Shown: positions 1 to 11,001, numbered from the stretch's first letter. The stretch: DNA of 64,000 nucleotides from Aphrocallistes beatrix (GCA_963281255.1 OY725495.1:2418001-2482000), one strand, 5' to 3'. Program-made: numbers and translations. Notes: generated by a model from the sequence alone, not told the origin.

Positions 1-182
1 ATGTGTCGTTTTTAGAGCGACTCCAGGTGATACAAGTGGCTCAAAGTGGAGAAATATTGGGGCTGGAGTTATAAAAATCGGATTTATTGCTTTGAACCCC
101 TATAAGGATCTAAAAATGATAACAAAGCAATTTGGGCACATTTTAGTAAAAAACAAGTGTCCCATGGGAAATACCAACCTTA
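1..182. repeat. Foldback family F, end fragment
   Basis: This is the terminal arm of a repeat found many times in the window, for example 42690-42839 and 54120-54290. It ends in a CCAACC terminus at 174-179, just before TTAA. The window starts inside the copy. Confidence 0.8.
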
Positions 183-744
183 AGCCATTTTGGGCGAGGA
201 AGCCATACAAGTTTGGGGTCTTACTATAAAAGAAAAACCACTAAATCAACCGCAGGTTAAATCCTTTAAGGTGAAGAATAATAAATTTAAATGTTGAACT
301 TTGACCAAAACTAAGCTTTTGTAAAAATTTGAAATTCTGTCCATTTGGTTAAAGTTAACTTTTAAAACTCGAAGTTATGCCCCAAAAAGAACCCTATGTT
401 TTTCAAAAATAATCGTTTCTAACCCATAAAGTGGGCAAGGAAATACAAATGCCAAAGAATTATGGATAGAAATGATATTTATAGATGAGATGTCTGTATC
501 TGGCTGTTCCGTGGGAACTAAATTGTGGTAGAAAAAAGTTCTCGCCCCAACTACAAAACATATGCTCAAGATCAATTTGTGGACTGCTTTTCTTTCCTAA
601 GGCAACATTGCTCCCTACATCTTTACTAAAAAACCTCAACTCTAAAATGTTTTTAACATAATGGCAAACTCATTTACTGACGTAATTAGAACTATTCCAT
701 CAGTACAATGGCTCTAAAAAATGTACAATTACCATATCCTTCAA
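183..744. other. AT-rich DNA, no gene seen
   Basis: I see no ORF with coding character and no recognisable domain. Simple AT-rich sequence continues between the foldback arm and the next repeat remnant. Confidence 0.6.
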
Positions 745-1394
745 AATACAAAGCTATTTCACTGGTTTTAACCAGGGATAACTGTAATACTTTTAAGATA
801 TAGCCTTAATTGCTGGGAATGGATTTCCATAGCAACGCTGGAATGTGCTGACATTAAATTGAAAATTTCCAAAATTTTCGTATTAATTGGCCATGAACTT
901 AGTTGTGTGCAGAAATGCTAATAGTACTTGAAAATGAGCTTAAAACAGGTGGGAAAATCAGTAGAATTTGTCATTAATATAGCCAGGGTATTATACAGCC
1001 TTCCAGAGATACGCTCCTAATCTAAAATTTCTAAATTTTCATACGCCTAAATCGCTATTATAACATTGTAATATTGGGTAAATTGGGTATTTTTCCTGAA
1101 TTTTTACGCTCCTAAACACTTTGCAGCTTAAAATCATACGCCTAAAGGAGCGTCTTTCGCTCCTAGATAATTCCTTGAATATAGCTATTGTGCAATAATA
1201 TGATGACTAATCTTAATTTTGACAACGGAAATGGGCACTTTGATATCTTGTTTATATACTCTGTAGACCTAAATGCATATTTTTCAATATTTAAATTAAA
1301 ACTGATTATCGCGCTATCGATTTTATCTCATCTCTGGTGCTACTGGTGCAAATAGTTTAGTGAAATGGCCTTGTATCTAGAAGGCTATGCAACG
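745..1394. repeat. Decayed arm of the palindromic Mutator-type MITE
   Basis: The order of words matches the right arm of the 3150-4217 element: a TTTCCATAGCAACGCTGGAATG-like stretch near 825, a GATGACTAATCTTAATTTTGACAACGG-like stretch near 1203, and an end resembling GGCCTT...AGGCTAT near 1375-1393. It is strongly diverged, so this is an old copy. Confidence 0.55.
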
Positions 1395-1555
1395 ACCCCA
1401 AACCTATTCCAAAGAAGTGAAGCGGTTCTTACATGATAATGTGGCAAGAAAATATCATATCCTTGGCAAACCATTGTTCAAAGCTCAATTGAAAATACTT
1501 TGGTTCGAGTTAGAATTGATGAAAAAAAGGGCCAAAGAAAATTTCTGTTTTATAT

Positions 1556-2075
1556 ATCTGTAACGAATTAATTGAAAAACTGCCAGGCACAGAAAGCTGA
1601 ATTTTGGCATGTGGGAGTCTTCTAGTTATGGATCCAGCAAATTCTGACCTCAGACGGAAATATCGACTCGTCAGGGAATTATGACGTCATTGACACCTTT
1701 TTATAATTAGAAATTTCAATTTTTCGACCATAACTCAGCCATTTTAGGTGATAGAAGGCAGAAATTTTAATAGAATGTGTATATTAATATACCACACATA
1801 TGATGAAACTATCATAAAAAATAGGGACTCATCACTCTGTTATGACTTATGACGTCATCATTACACATCAAAAATAAAAAAATGGACAAATTGGGGTTTT
1901 TTCGTGCGATATCGATTATAACAGTTGACAAATGTATCTAGAGATGTTATCCCCTTATTATTAATCAATGTGAGCCCAGGCGCCCAAAGGGCGCATCCAC
2001 CGACACAGTGTCCGCCAACCGTGCAGGCAAGCAAGCGAAGCGCGCATGTCCTAACTATTAAAACTCGATTAATTT
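1556..2075 (-). mobile_element. Helitron-like non-autonomous repeat, copy 1
   Basis: The copy runs from a GTAACGAATTRATTGAAG-like segment (1560) through TGACGTCAT-rich unique sequence to a GC-rich tail (1975-2048) containing GCGCATCC, GTGTCCGCC and AAGCGAAGCGCGC. It then reaches ACTATTAAAACTCGATTAAT (2056-2075), which is the reverse or adjoining terminus. Similar copies lie at 2085-2885, 20390-21405, 55020-58285 and 61201-61666. Assignment to Helitrons rests on the TCCTTACTATTAAAAC end seen in other copies and the GC hairpin. No Rep/helicase gene is present. Confidence 0.45.
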
Positions 2076-2084
2076 ATATATATA

Positions 2085-2885
2085 TATTTTTTATAATTAG
2101 AAAATTCAGTTTTCGGCTATAACTCAGCCATTTTAGGTGATATAAGGCAGAAATTTTGCTAGAATTTGTATATTAATATACCTCACATACAGAGGCGGCG
2201 CCAGGACGCCGCCACTGGGGGGGCACAAATCATTTCCAGTGGAGCACCAACATTTTTTGGGTACAGATTACCCGCCAATGAGAACTAATCATTAAAGACA
2301 TTTGTAGCAACAATTGATTTATTTATATTTGTATGAACTTATAAATACATACTTATATAAGTGCGATTCTACGATTTCCTAGTTTTGCGAAGTCATCCAC
2401 GATGTCCTCCATGTTGATTCGGGACGATTATGTTATTTTCTTACACTTACTGTTATTTTATTACACTTAAATATTGGTGTACACTATTGAATCAGAGAAA
2501 CCTGTTTATCGATATAATAGAAGCCTAGTAAAATAGCGCGAAGGCATGGACAAATGAATGAAAAATATATTCCTGTCGGAAATTGGTGCCCCCCCCCTGG
2601 CGCCGCCACTGCTCACATATGATGCAACTATTATCAAAATGATGACTCATCACTTTGTTATGACGTCATCATCGCGCATCAAAATTTTTAAAATTGACAA
2701 ATTTGATTCTTTTTTGCGATATCGAGTATAACAGTAGGACAGACGTATTTAGAGATGCCATCCTTTATTATTAATCAATGTGACCCCAGGCACCCACAGG
2801 GCACATCCGGCGGAAACAAAGTGTCAACCAGCTGTGCAGCGCAAGCAAGCGAAGCGCGCTTGAATATATAAAAATCAACAGACTC
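2085..2885 (+). mobile_element. Helitron-like repeat, copy 2, split by a hAT MITE
   Basis: This is the same body as copy 1 (CAGCCATTTTAGGTGATA, TGACGTCATCAT). It ends with the GC-rich tail and the hairpin CAAGCGAAGCGCGCTTG at about 2843-2859 (6-bp stem, 5-nt loop). The 2190-2611 element interrupts it, and copy 1 supplies the uninterrupted version. Confidence 0.5.
2190..2611. mobile_element. hAT-type MITE with 8-bp target duplication
   Basis: The terminal inverted repeats begin CAGAGGCGGCGCCAGG (left) and CAGTGGCGGCGCCAGG (right, reversed). The 8-bp direct duplication ctcacata flanks it at 2182-2189 and 2612-2619. There is no coding sequence. CAG ends with an 8-bp duplication are typical of hAT elements. 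Confidence 0.85.
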
Positions 2886-3140
2886 AGGATTCCTTAGACC
2901 TACTGTGAATCGATGACTCGAAGGTGTAGAGTGGTTAAAAGAAAACAGATATCCCATTAAATATTAATTTTGGAACTTTTTACGACTATATTAACTATTA
3001 TTAAATACATCTTGATCATACATAATCTTAATATATCAAAACATTTGTATTTCTAAATATTAATTATGACACACTGTATAGTAATTACATCTGACATTAG
3101 AAGATACAAAAAAAATGTAAACAAAGAATCCTCATTAATT
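2886..3140. other. AT-rich spacer
   Basis: I see no gene or clear repeat here. Confidence 0.5.
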
Positions 3141-3149
3141 GGATACGCC

Positions 3150-4217
3150 ATAGCCTACTATATATAAGGCCTAAGAGTAACTTAACCAGGGATGCGGTAG
3201 AAGATGGTTGAAGAAATACATGAGCTGCCTTAAATCATTAACAAAGCACAATAGAGCTTAGGAATGTATTACCAGCATATATAAATATGGTGTCAAAGCA
3301 CCCATATCCGTTGTTAAAATTTAGATTAGCCATCAAATGATTGCGCAACAAGTTATATTTGGGTCAAATTTAGTGATTTTCAGAGGCCGTTTAAGGGCAC
3401 TTCTAAGTGTTTTTATTATAAGGTTTTTCGCATAGAACTGAGAAGTGAATGTGTTAATACTAAAAATTTGGAATTTTTTCATGGAATGTTCTTACATTCC
3501 AGTGTTGCTATGGAAACGTGTTTTGGTCAGTTGGGGCTATATCTTGAAAACAGAGATAGCTAGACATTCAAATATAATCCCATTTGATAGCAAATAGGCT
3601 ACTTCCTATTTACCTATATTACAATTTCTGTGTCTAAATTCAATAATTTACGAGTTATTGGACAAATTACCAAATGTGACCAATATGATAAATTGTCTAA
3701 TAACTCGTAAATTATTGAATTTAGACACAGAAATTGTAATATAGGTAAATAGGAAGTAGCCTATTTGCTATCAAATGGGATTATATTTGAATGTCTAGCT
3801 ATCTCTGTTTTCAAGATATAGCCCCAACTGACCAAAACAAGTTTCCATAGCAACACTGTAATGTAAGAACATTCCATGAAAAAATTCCAAATTTTTCGTA
3901 ATAACACATTCACCTCTCAGTTCTATGCGAAAAAATTTATAATAAAAACACTTAGAAGTGCCCTTAAACGACCTCTGAAAATCACTAAATTTGACCCAAA
4001 TATAGACTGTTGGGCAATCATTTGATGACTAATCTAAATTTTAACAACGGATATGGGTGCTTTGACACCATATTTATATATGCTGGTAATACATTCCTAA
4101 GCTCTATTGTGCTTTGTTAATGATTTAAGGCAGCTCATGTATTTCTTCAACCATCTTCTACTGCATCCCTAGTGCCAAATTCGCAAGTTACTCTGAGGCC
4201 TTATTATAGTAGGCTAT
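3150..4217. mobile_element. Palindromic Mutator-type MITE (near-complete copy)
   Basis: About 1.07 kb folds on itself almost completely: each half (about 500 bp) is the inverted copy of the other, meeting near 3670-3690. The termini are ATAGCCTACTATATA / TATAGTAGGCTAT. The perfect 9-bp duplication ggatacgcc flanks it at 3141-3149 and 4218-4226. Nine-bp duplications are the hallmark of Mutator-like elements. It has no ORF. A second, truncated copy is at 25676-26605 and the same termini bound 8939-11001 and 32345-35868. Confidence 0.88.
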
Positions 4218-4226
4218 GGATACGCC

Positions 4227-5785
4227 ATCATCATCATGTAATGAATATAACAGAAATTTACAAATTTTATAGCTAAGTCTTCTCAAGGAGCAAGTCAATT
4301 ACGTTTAAACTTTGGAAGATATTTATTTTCCAAAATGAATATGACCAGCAAGTTTTGGGACTTTCTAAATAATTCTGAATTATGCACATTTTATATTCAA
4401 CTTGTTCTATAATCGCCATATTTTCTCAAGCGTGACATTCTGAAAAGTGGGCCAGGGATGCCGTATAGAGCGTTCCACACCCTAGGCCCTTCAGACCGTT
4501 TTAAATGAGGAACGGCAATGCCAGACCACTCTGAAAAGTGGTATGGCAATACCTGCTTTATCTGTCGTGCCACCCTTGTTTCATACAGGAGAATATCAAA
4601 ATTGTCCGATTTTCAAAATTTGGATTCATTTGAATCTTTTTAAAATCCTCACGTACAGTTCAAATGAAGTTGGAGATAATGGCCGAAGGATGATGAGGTA
4701 CGGCCTTGCAGGACCTCAGGGAATCAATGAGTTAGTCATATATTTCCACGCGTACGACATTTTTAATATTCAGCAGTACGAGTTTCGCAATTGTGTGCCG
4801 TCACTGTGAAGTCTCATGCAACTAGTATGTCCTTAATTAACTGTATTTCATCTAGCTACCCCCTCAGGGAGGAATTTGCACCCCCAGAAAATATTCTTGA
4901 TCACTATCTCAGATGTCAAAAAAAAGTGATAGTAGTGTGAAATGTATGAATATATGCCTGGTGGGATCTGGAAAGAATTATCATAAATAATGGGGTGGGG
5001 CCTACATGGCAAGGTTCATGGCTCCACAACCTTTCATGCTGACAATAGGCGCCGATTCATGGGGGCTCGAGCTTTCCTAGACCACACCACAATTGCTCAA
5101 ATATTCGAAAAATTCAGGCTCCTGAGGCAGACATTAGACTCTGGTTTTATGCCTTTATTTGCTATGATACGTATTATAGTGTGGGCAACTGCATATGATT
5201 TGATGTCCCCTTAAAAGTGTAGTTGATAATTCAAGACTTAATATTTACATCGACTGAAAGATCAGGTCAAGATATTTAGTTCTCAGGATGGTCCAGTCCT
5301 ATGGTGGAATTTAGTCATGCCCATTTTGATATGCTAATGGTAATTTTGTTCTCATGTCACCTCAATTCTACGAAGTATTGTGGATTGACTATTGCTATAC
5401 AGGTTTCAAATAACAGCGCGACGATGCTTGAGCACCTAAGATTCCCATTTCTTCTTGAGGGAAGCCCCCAGTCGCCGCATACCATCGTGAGTCAATTCTA
5501 GCTACTCCCTTGTTTGAGTTGAACGTTTCATCCTTTTACTATTTCGCGTGCTGTGTAGATAATTAATTTAAAGTTAATGATATCAAATTCGAGCTAAACA
5601 CACTTTACTACAAACTCAATGAAATATATGCTGGAGGACGAATACCGTAGGAATGTATATGAAATATTGAACCTAGGATTTAAACTTTTACAATAATTAA
5701 TAGTTATTATATATAACATTATTATCATAGTTATAACAACATAAGGTTCTAAGAAAGTTGACAGACACAAAAAAATAATACAAAT
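4227..5785. other. Unique AT-rich DNA, no gene seen
   Basis: Short open frames exist (for example 4543-4809 and 4990-5214) but none shows a domain, convincing splice sites or codon bias. This is the 3' flank of the ubiquilin gene. Confidence 0.5.
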
Positions 5786-6895
5786 TTATTTAGATAATAG
5801 GAGATGTATAGCAAGCTCAATGTCTCCATTTGTAGCTAACAAAGCTTCGAAATTCCGATTATTATCCCTGAAACCCATATTAAACAAAATTTGTAGCTGT
5901 GATGTAAATCTATCTGAGGTACCTCTATCCCGATTATAAATAGAATCAGGAGTGAAATTACTATATGGTTGAATAGTTTCCTGTTGAGAAATATGTGAGT
6001 TATTTGAACTGATATGCGGATTATGATTATCAGGTAAGGAATTTCGTGGAAGTCTGATATGATCATCAATATTAAATTGATTTAAGGGACGTAGTCGATG
6101 ATGATTTGAAAAGCCTGAACGATTATGTGAAGCAGAATTCCAGGGATTGTAAAGTGGACGCCTATTTACTGCATTTTGAGTGGGTAACATATCACTTCTA
6201 TCTTGATCCAGATATAAATTAGGAAGAATCCCATCGAAAACATCTTGCAATGGTTCTTGAATTTCAGAATAAAGCCTTTCTAAAGCAGAAAATCCTCCCG
6301 GAAGACTTTCAATATTCCGGAGCTCCTGATCGTGACGACGCATTATATCAGCCAGACGAGAGGGATTTTGCACTAATTGAGAAAGTATTTCCTGCATTTC
6401 TGTACTAGATAATGCAGACCCAAATTCTGGGTGTGTGTCTAAAAAGTCATTTAATTGTGGAAAATATTCCAAAAATGATGAGATATCATAATTTGGAATA
6501 ACAGAATGTTGGGATGAAAGCAAACTTGTTCTGTTTCGTTGTAGATTTATATCCAAAGTGGATAATTCGTTGTCCACGCACGGTTTTAAAAGTGAAATTA
6601 AACAATAAACTTTTAAGAAATATCCATTTAATACATAATTAGAAATGGAGGAGTTGTTGTTCATGCGGTGACCCCGGCTGTATAGAGACAACAATTTAAT
6701 ATCAAAACCAACGATAGTTGTGAGATCAAAATGAATTCTTTTGGAAAAAGAACAAATGGATATATCATTGCGAAGATGATAATAACGTAAAGATGTTGGA
6801 GATCTCTTAACTGAAGGATCAAAAAACAAATGAAGTCGAATAATTAGTGGAAAATGGACAGAATTAGGAGGGGCAAAGTTAACTTTAAAATCCAT
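5786..6895 (-). CDS. Ubiquilin-like shuttle factor (UBL-STI1-UBA), divergent and short
   Basis: Ubiquilins carry ubiquitinated clients to the proteasome: the UBL binds the proteasome and the UBA binds ubiquitin. The 369-residue intronless frame starts at an ATG. Residues about 150-225 match the STI1 region of ubiquilins, including IESLPGGFSALERLYSEIQE and a downstream PLYNPWN, which correspond to the family's NIESIPGG, YTDIQEP and PLPNPW signatures. The last about 45 residues are a UBA domain (LQILFNMGF...NFEALLATNGDIELAIHLLL). The N-terminal 110 residues are poorly conserved; a segment around residues 68-100 (LYSRGHRM...ISNY) resembles the end of a UBL fold, but only weakly. At 369 residues it is much shorter than the usual 550-620 and has one STI1 region rather than two. 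The stop overlaps an AATAAA signal. I am confident of the family but not whether it is the main ubiquilin or a diverged paralogue. Confidence 0.85.
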   Translation of the reverse strand: MDFKVNFAPPNSVHFPLIIRLHLFFDPSVKRSPTSLRYYHLRNDISICSFSKRIHFDLTTIVGFDIKLLSLYSRGHRMNNNSSISNYVLNGYFLKVYCLISLLKPCVDNELSTLDINLQRNRTSLLSSQHSVIPNYDISSFLEYFPQLNDFLDTHPEFGSALSSTEMQEILSQLVQNPSRLADIMRRHDQELRNIESLPGGFSALERLYSEIQEPLQDVFDGILPNLYLDQDRSDMLPTQNAVNRRPLYNPWNSASHNRSGFSNHHRLRPLNQFNIDDHIRLPRNSLPDNHNPHISSNNSHISQQETIQPYSNFTPDSIYNRDRGTSDRFTSQLQILFNMGFRDNNRNFEALLATNGDIELAIHLLLSK

Positions 6896-7469
6896 GTGAC
6901 AAATAACAAGATTGAGAACTAATTTAATCTATATTTAAAGTAACAATTAAAAAATAAGGTCGATGGGTTGTGTGCAAAATTAATGCAGGGGCGCCTCCAG
7001 GGTGACGCAAGACTGCGCGAAGGCGCCACCTGGTGAACAGAACCGAAAATAATTTTACAAATTTTCGCAGACTCCTCTGGTCAGCTAGAATTCAAAATAT
7101 TTTTTTAGTTTAACTCATCGAGGACAGTTTTTTAAAAATTCAGGAGAAAATAATGAAAACCTTTTGAGTTAGTTCTGAAAGGAAACACCACCCTTAAAAT
7201 AGTGTTACTCAACCACCTTAAATTAATTAGTTTCAATTCAACAAAGAGGATACTACTTGATATAGTATAAAGTTATTTATATGATGAACTCCAGGTTTTC
7301 AAATTTCAGTTATCCGAACCCCTTTGGTCCTATCACGTTCGGATAACTGACGTTCTACTGCACCCTATTTCAAGATAAGTATTTTCACCCTATGCCACAT
7401 GTCATAGGTATGGCCATTGTGTATCATTAACAAAAAATCTTAACCAGGCAGAATAGACCTTAAGAATGT
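6896..7469. other. Upstream flank of ubiquilin gene, repeat scraps
   Basis: There is no gene. A GC-rich scrap with GGCGCC at both ends lies near 6991-7026 and may be a decayed MITE. A 43-bp inverted repeat (7307-7349, CAGTTATCCGAAC / GTTCGGATAACTG, 13-bp arms) is the only other structure. Confidence 0.45.
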
Positions 7470-7525
7470 AGGCCTAACTGTAAATTACCGATTTTGGACT
7501 AGGGATGCGGTAGATGTTTGAACTA

Positions 7526-8630
7526 CAGTCAGGATCACTTATTGTAAACAACCAGGAGACCAAAAGATCTGTTCATAATGGGGATACTTCATATTAAGGT
7601 TGGTGTTTTCCATGGGACACTTGTTTTTTCTAAAAATGTGACCAAATTGCTTTTTTATCATTTTTAGATCCTTATAGGGGTTCGAAACAATAATTCCGAT
7701 TATTATAACTCCAGTCCCAATATTTCGCCACTTTGAGCCACTTGAGACACCTGGTGTCGCTCGAAAAACGACACATTTTAAATGCGAAATGTCCCACAGC
7801 TATAACTTCTTCTAACAGTGCCAGATACCTTTTTAATGCTGAATTGCAGGAAATCTAGTGCTGAGCATGAGCTCAGCACTAGATTTCCACCAATTTGATA
7901 AATATATTGACCATATTTGGGAACATTTTTGTTTGACCGTGCCTAGCAACGGCCAGGAATTTTTACACATTAGTGACCGTTGCAAGGAAAAGGCAACCAA
8001 AATATTCTCCAAATATGGTCAATATATATATCAAATTGCTGGAAATTTAGTGCTGAGCACGAATTCAGTATTAAAATAACGACTTGAAATAGTCAAATAA
8101 AGTTATAGATATGGGATTTCGGCGGATACTATCGGACAAGGTCATTTTTCGCTCCCCTGTAATAACTGACAACTTTTTCACACTTTTGAAGGTGTCATGA
8201 TGTGAAAATATTTGATATGCCATATTTTGAAGTTAAGTACTACTACTATAAGTTGTTGATTTAGGATGTTTAGATGTTATTTAATACTAGGACACAGTAA
8301 AAACTGATGGAAATCAAGCCTTTCCGAAGAAAATTGCTTTGTAACCTGTTTTTAGCACTAAAAAAAATCAATTTACAAAGGAGGAATCTCTAGCTACAAA
8401 AGTCGTAGAGTAAAAGACTCGACGGTTTTGGAAAGATCTCGTCACGTAGAACAAAATGAAATTCAGGAGAAAATAATGAAAACTTTTTGAGTTAGTTCTG
8501 GTAGGAAACACCAACCTTAACCAAACTTGGATCAATATAAATCATCTAAAAATGAAATTGGGACCGGGAGGTTAGTTCATAATAAAGGAATGTTCATATT
8601 AAGCGGGTTCATAATAAGTGACCCTTACTG
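7526..8630. mobile_element. Tigger/pogo-type MITE split by a foldback element
   Basis: The termini CAGTCAGGATCACTTATT and AATAAGTGACCCTTACTG are imperfect inverted repeats flanked by TA (7524-7525, 8631-8632). Without its insert it would be about 190 bp. TA duplication fits the Tc1/mariner/pogo superfamily. Confidence 0.65.
7598..8516. repeat. Foldback family F, full copy inside the Tigger-type MITE
   Basis: It has GGTTGG / CCAACC ends and TTAA on both sides (7594-7597, 8517-8520). Its core carries a perfect inverted repeat, 7849-7866 with 7871-7888 (GGAAATCTAGTGCTGAGC), and a second palindrome around TAGCAACGGCCAGGAATTTT (7945-7990). The TTAA contains TA, so piggyBac/Kolobok-type TTAA or mariner-type TA duplication cannot be told apart. 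There is no ORF of coding character. Confidence 0.75.
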
Positions 8631-8710
8631 TAATACAAAAGCTGTCTTGAACCATCAACCACACAGAATAGAGCTTCGGAGTATATTCCAGCATTTCTAA
8701 ATATGGTGTC

Positions 8711-8868
8711 CATGGCCGGCGCAAAGTTTTATCGGTAGTGGGTGTCCTAGGAGGGATTTCTCTGAAACTGGGTGTCCATTCATGGAGGGATATATACTGT
8801 ACAATTAGATAAAATAGGATGCAGTGGGTGTCCAGACACCCAAGATACCCCCGGTGGCGCCAGCCCTG
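8711..8868. mobile_element. 158-bp MITE with 5-bp duplication
   Basis: The ends are CATGGCCGGCGC and GGCGCCAGCCCTG. It is flanked by gtgtc (8706-8710, 8869-8873). The empty site AATATGGTGTCAAAG exists in the related arm near 3290. A second copy of identical length, inverted, is at 26714-26871. Confidence 0.8.
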
Positions 8869-8938
8869 GTGTCAAAGTACAAATATCAATCGCTAAAATT
8901 TTGATTACTCATCATAACATTGCGGAATAGGTTATATC

Positions 8939-11001
8939 ATAGCCTACTACATACAGGCCGTTTCACTACTTTAGACCAGGGATAAGTTAAAGTCAAGTTT
9001 TTAATACAATTAAATTTAACACAATATCATTTTGATATATTTAATATCGTGTAATTATACATCCTCTACCCCACAATAATGATATTACTGACTGCTGGCA
9101 TAATTTAGTTGACGGACAAGGAATACTACATAAATATAAAGGTGTATATATATATACATATATTAATTAGAGGTAAGTTTAAGTATCTTCCTTTGAGCAT
9201 CTTTGGGACAAGAGGTGGTAGAAGTAATACTCTTGGCCTTGTTGAGTAAACAGTTACTTGAAGTCATTAAAATACAACGTAGCATATCTTTTCCGTCAAT
9301 ACAGCAATCAGTACACTCAAAAGCCCAATCCTCACATTCTTCATCCTCAATTTTTAGAATAGCCAACTGAGCCTCATCCAAATGCTCCAGGTGCGTATCG
9401 AAACTGGGCGAGTGGACACATGTGTCATCAACAAACGTCTGTACATTCGGACACCCTCGTAGAGCCTGGTCTACCGCTCGCTGATAGGTAGCCTGTGAGT
9501 TTGACAATCCAAAAGGCATGCAGTTGAATTCAAACTGGCCGCGAGTTGAAACAAACGCAGTGAACTCCCTATGCTTTTCCTTCACAGGAACGCTCCAGTA
9601 TGCGGATGCCCCATCCAGTGTAGAGAATACAGTTGCCCCTCCCATACGATCGAAAACATCTCGGGTATCCGGCATCGGATAGGCATCTCGCTTCGTCACA
9701 TCGTTGAGATCCCGGAAATCTACGGCAAATCGATGGGTCCCGTCCTTTTTCTTCACTAAGATCACTCGACTCGCCCAAGAGGAAGAAGAGGGACGTATGA
9801 TCCCATTCTCGAGCATTTCATCTATCTGCTTGGATACCTCCGCCTCAATTTCCGGAGAAACACGCAACGGCCGGCTTCTGATCGGCCGCTCATCCAGAAG
9901 AGTGATAACGTGTTCCGCGGTTCCAATTTCGCGCGGGCTCTTCGGGTTCTCCGCGAAAACGTCTTTCCATCTCGACAGCACCTTGCGTATGGCTGTCTCT
10001 TCTCGCGGTGATAGTTTCGGGTTTATATCGAACCTGGCCTCCAAGCTATCTCCCTCCTTTCCCATCTCAGTCTGCATAATTTCTGCTCTAGTCGTCGCGT
10101 ATCCTCCGCTTGCCGCAGCTAAAGAGGTTTTCCAACAACCACCTAGCCTAACTCTCATGTTTTCCCAATCGAAAGTAGTATTCTTGAAGCGCGCGAGGAA
10201 TCTTCGCCCCAATATAACCACCCTATTGTTAGTATCGAGTATTTCGATTTCGTGTTCTAGTGGTCGACCATCCCCCACATCCATCGCCACGCAGGCCTTA
10301 CCACAGACCGCAAGCGCTGTCCGCCCTAGTCCATACACTTGACTGTACTTTGTGCTGTAAGGAATATTCATCTTTTGTACGGTGCCTCTGTCCACCACCG
10401 AAGGATCCGCCCCCGTGTCCATCATTACATTGATAGGTTTGCCGTTCCATTTAACTGGTACCACAACCGCCGTCTCATGTACAACACTATGCTGCGTCGT
10501 GGCCTGAAATACCCCTCTTCGACTTCGTGTATGTAGGCAATAGCGGACCTCGTGTCCTCTTTCGCCACATTTTGCCCAGTGCCGTTCCGGGCATTGGGCC
10601 ATAAAGTGCCTGTTCGAGTCGCAAATAAAGCACCGACCCTTCTTAGGGAATTGGCTTGCCGGATACTTCCTTGTAGGTCCATCCCGCCTCCCCATTGCCC
10701 TTTGCTGCGTGGCGCATCCTTATATGTATAGAAACAGTTGAGAGCTAACATTCAAGAACAAATACAACGTAAAAGTAAAAAGGAACCATATAGCAGAGAA
10801 AGAAAATAGCCATAACATTGATATTAATTTATTGGAACGTAGACTAGTTTCATATACTTATGCATCAAACAAATGATGAATTAGCAGATTTGGAACAAAA
10901 ATTATTTATTCATATTATGGGTGCGTAAGAAAATCCACTTTATCTTATCCCTGGTACCATAGAAAATTGTTTAGTGAAACGGCCTGTATGTAGTAGGCTA
11001 T
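8939..11001. mobile_element. Mutator-type element carrying a gypsy pol ORF
   Basis: About 50-60 bp inverted repeats start ATAGCCTACTACATACAGGC (left) and match the reversed right end (10943-11001). The perfect 9-bp duplication ggttatatc lies at 8930-8938 and 11002-11010. No Mutator transposase is inside; the only coding sequence is a Ty3/gypsy-type pol fragment. This is the arrangement expected of a non-autonomous element that has captured foreign sequence (Pack-MULE style), although insertion of the fragment into an existing MITE cannot be excluded. Confidence 0.8.
9163..10695 (-). CDS. Ty3/gypsy-type pol fragment: zinc knuckle, protease, truncated reverse transcriptase, novel C-terminus
   Basis: The uninterrupted 510-codon frame starts at an ATG. 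It has a CCHC knuckle (CFICDSNRHFMAQC, residues 22-35) followed by a second knuckle lacking its first Cys. An aspartic protease follows with DTGAD near residue 93. The reverse transcriptase has LDGASAYWSVPV, FNCMPFGLSNSQATYQ and a catalytic FVDD box near residue 437. Shortly after the FVDD box, about residue 450, family similarity stops and a roughly 60-residue cysteine-containing tail (ECTDCCIDGKDMLRC) of unknown origin follows. The RT thumb, RNase H and integrase are absent, so it cannot be an autonomous retrotransposon. Its GC content is clearly higher than the flanks, suggesting a recent or foreign origin. No LTRs are seen; Mutator-type ends enclose it. Confidence 0.85.
   Translation of the reverse strand: MGRRDGPTRKYPASQFPKKGRCFICDSNRHFMAQCPERHWAKCGERGHEVRYCLHTRSRRGVFQATTQHSVVHETAVVVPVKWNGKPINVMMDTGADPSVVDRGTVQKMNIPYSTKYSQVYGLGRTALAVCGKACVAMDVGDGRPLEHEIEILDTNNRVVILGRRFLARFKNTTFDWENMRVRLGGCWKTSLAAASGGYATTRAEIMQTEMGKEGDSLEARFDINPKLSPREETAIRKVLSRWKDVFAENPKSPREIGTAEHVITLLDERPIRSRPLRVSPEIEAEVSKQIDEMLENGIIRPSSSSWASRVILVKKKDGTHRFAVDFRDLNDVTKRDAYPMPDTRDVFDRMGGATVFSTLDGASAYWSVPVKEKHREFTAFVSTRGQFEFNCMPFGLSNSQATYQRAVDQALRGCPNVQTFVDDTCVHSPSFDTHLEHLDEAQLAILKIEDEECEDWAFECTDCCIDGKDMLRCILMTSSNCLLNKAKSITSTTSCPKDAQRKILKLTSN

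Noticed and set aside
5836-6069. Second minus-strand frame inside the ubiquilin gene
   Set aside because: It is a shifted-frame shadow of the ubiquilin C-terminus without independent features.
9704-10342. Plus-strand frame of 212 codons
   Set aside because: It lies antisense to the gypsy pol fragment and has no domain of its own; the GC-rich opposite gene explains its openness.
9163-10695. A functional endogenous retrovirus or complete gypsy element
   Set aside because: There are no LTRs, RNase H, integrase or envelope, and the ends are Mutator-type. Only a pol fragment is present.
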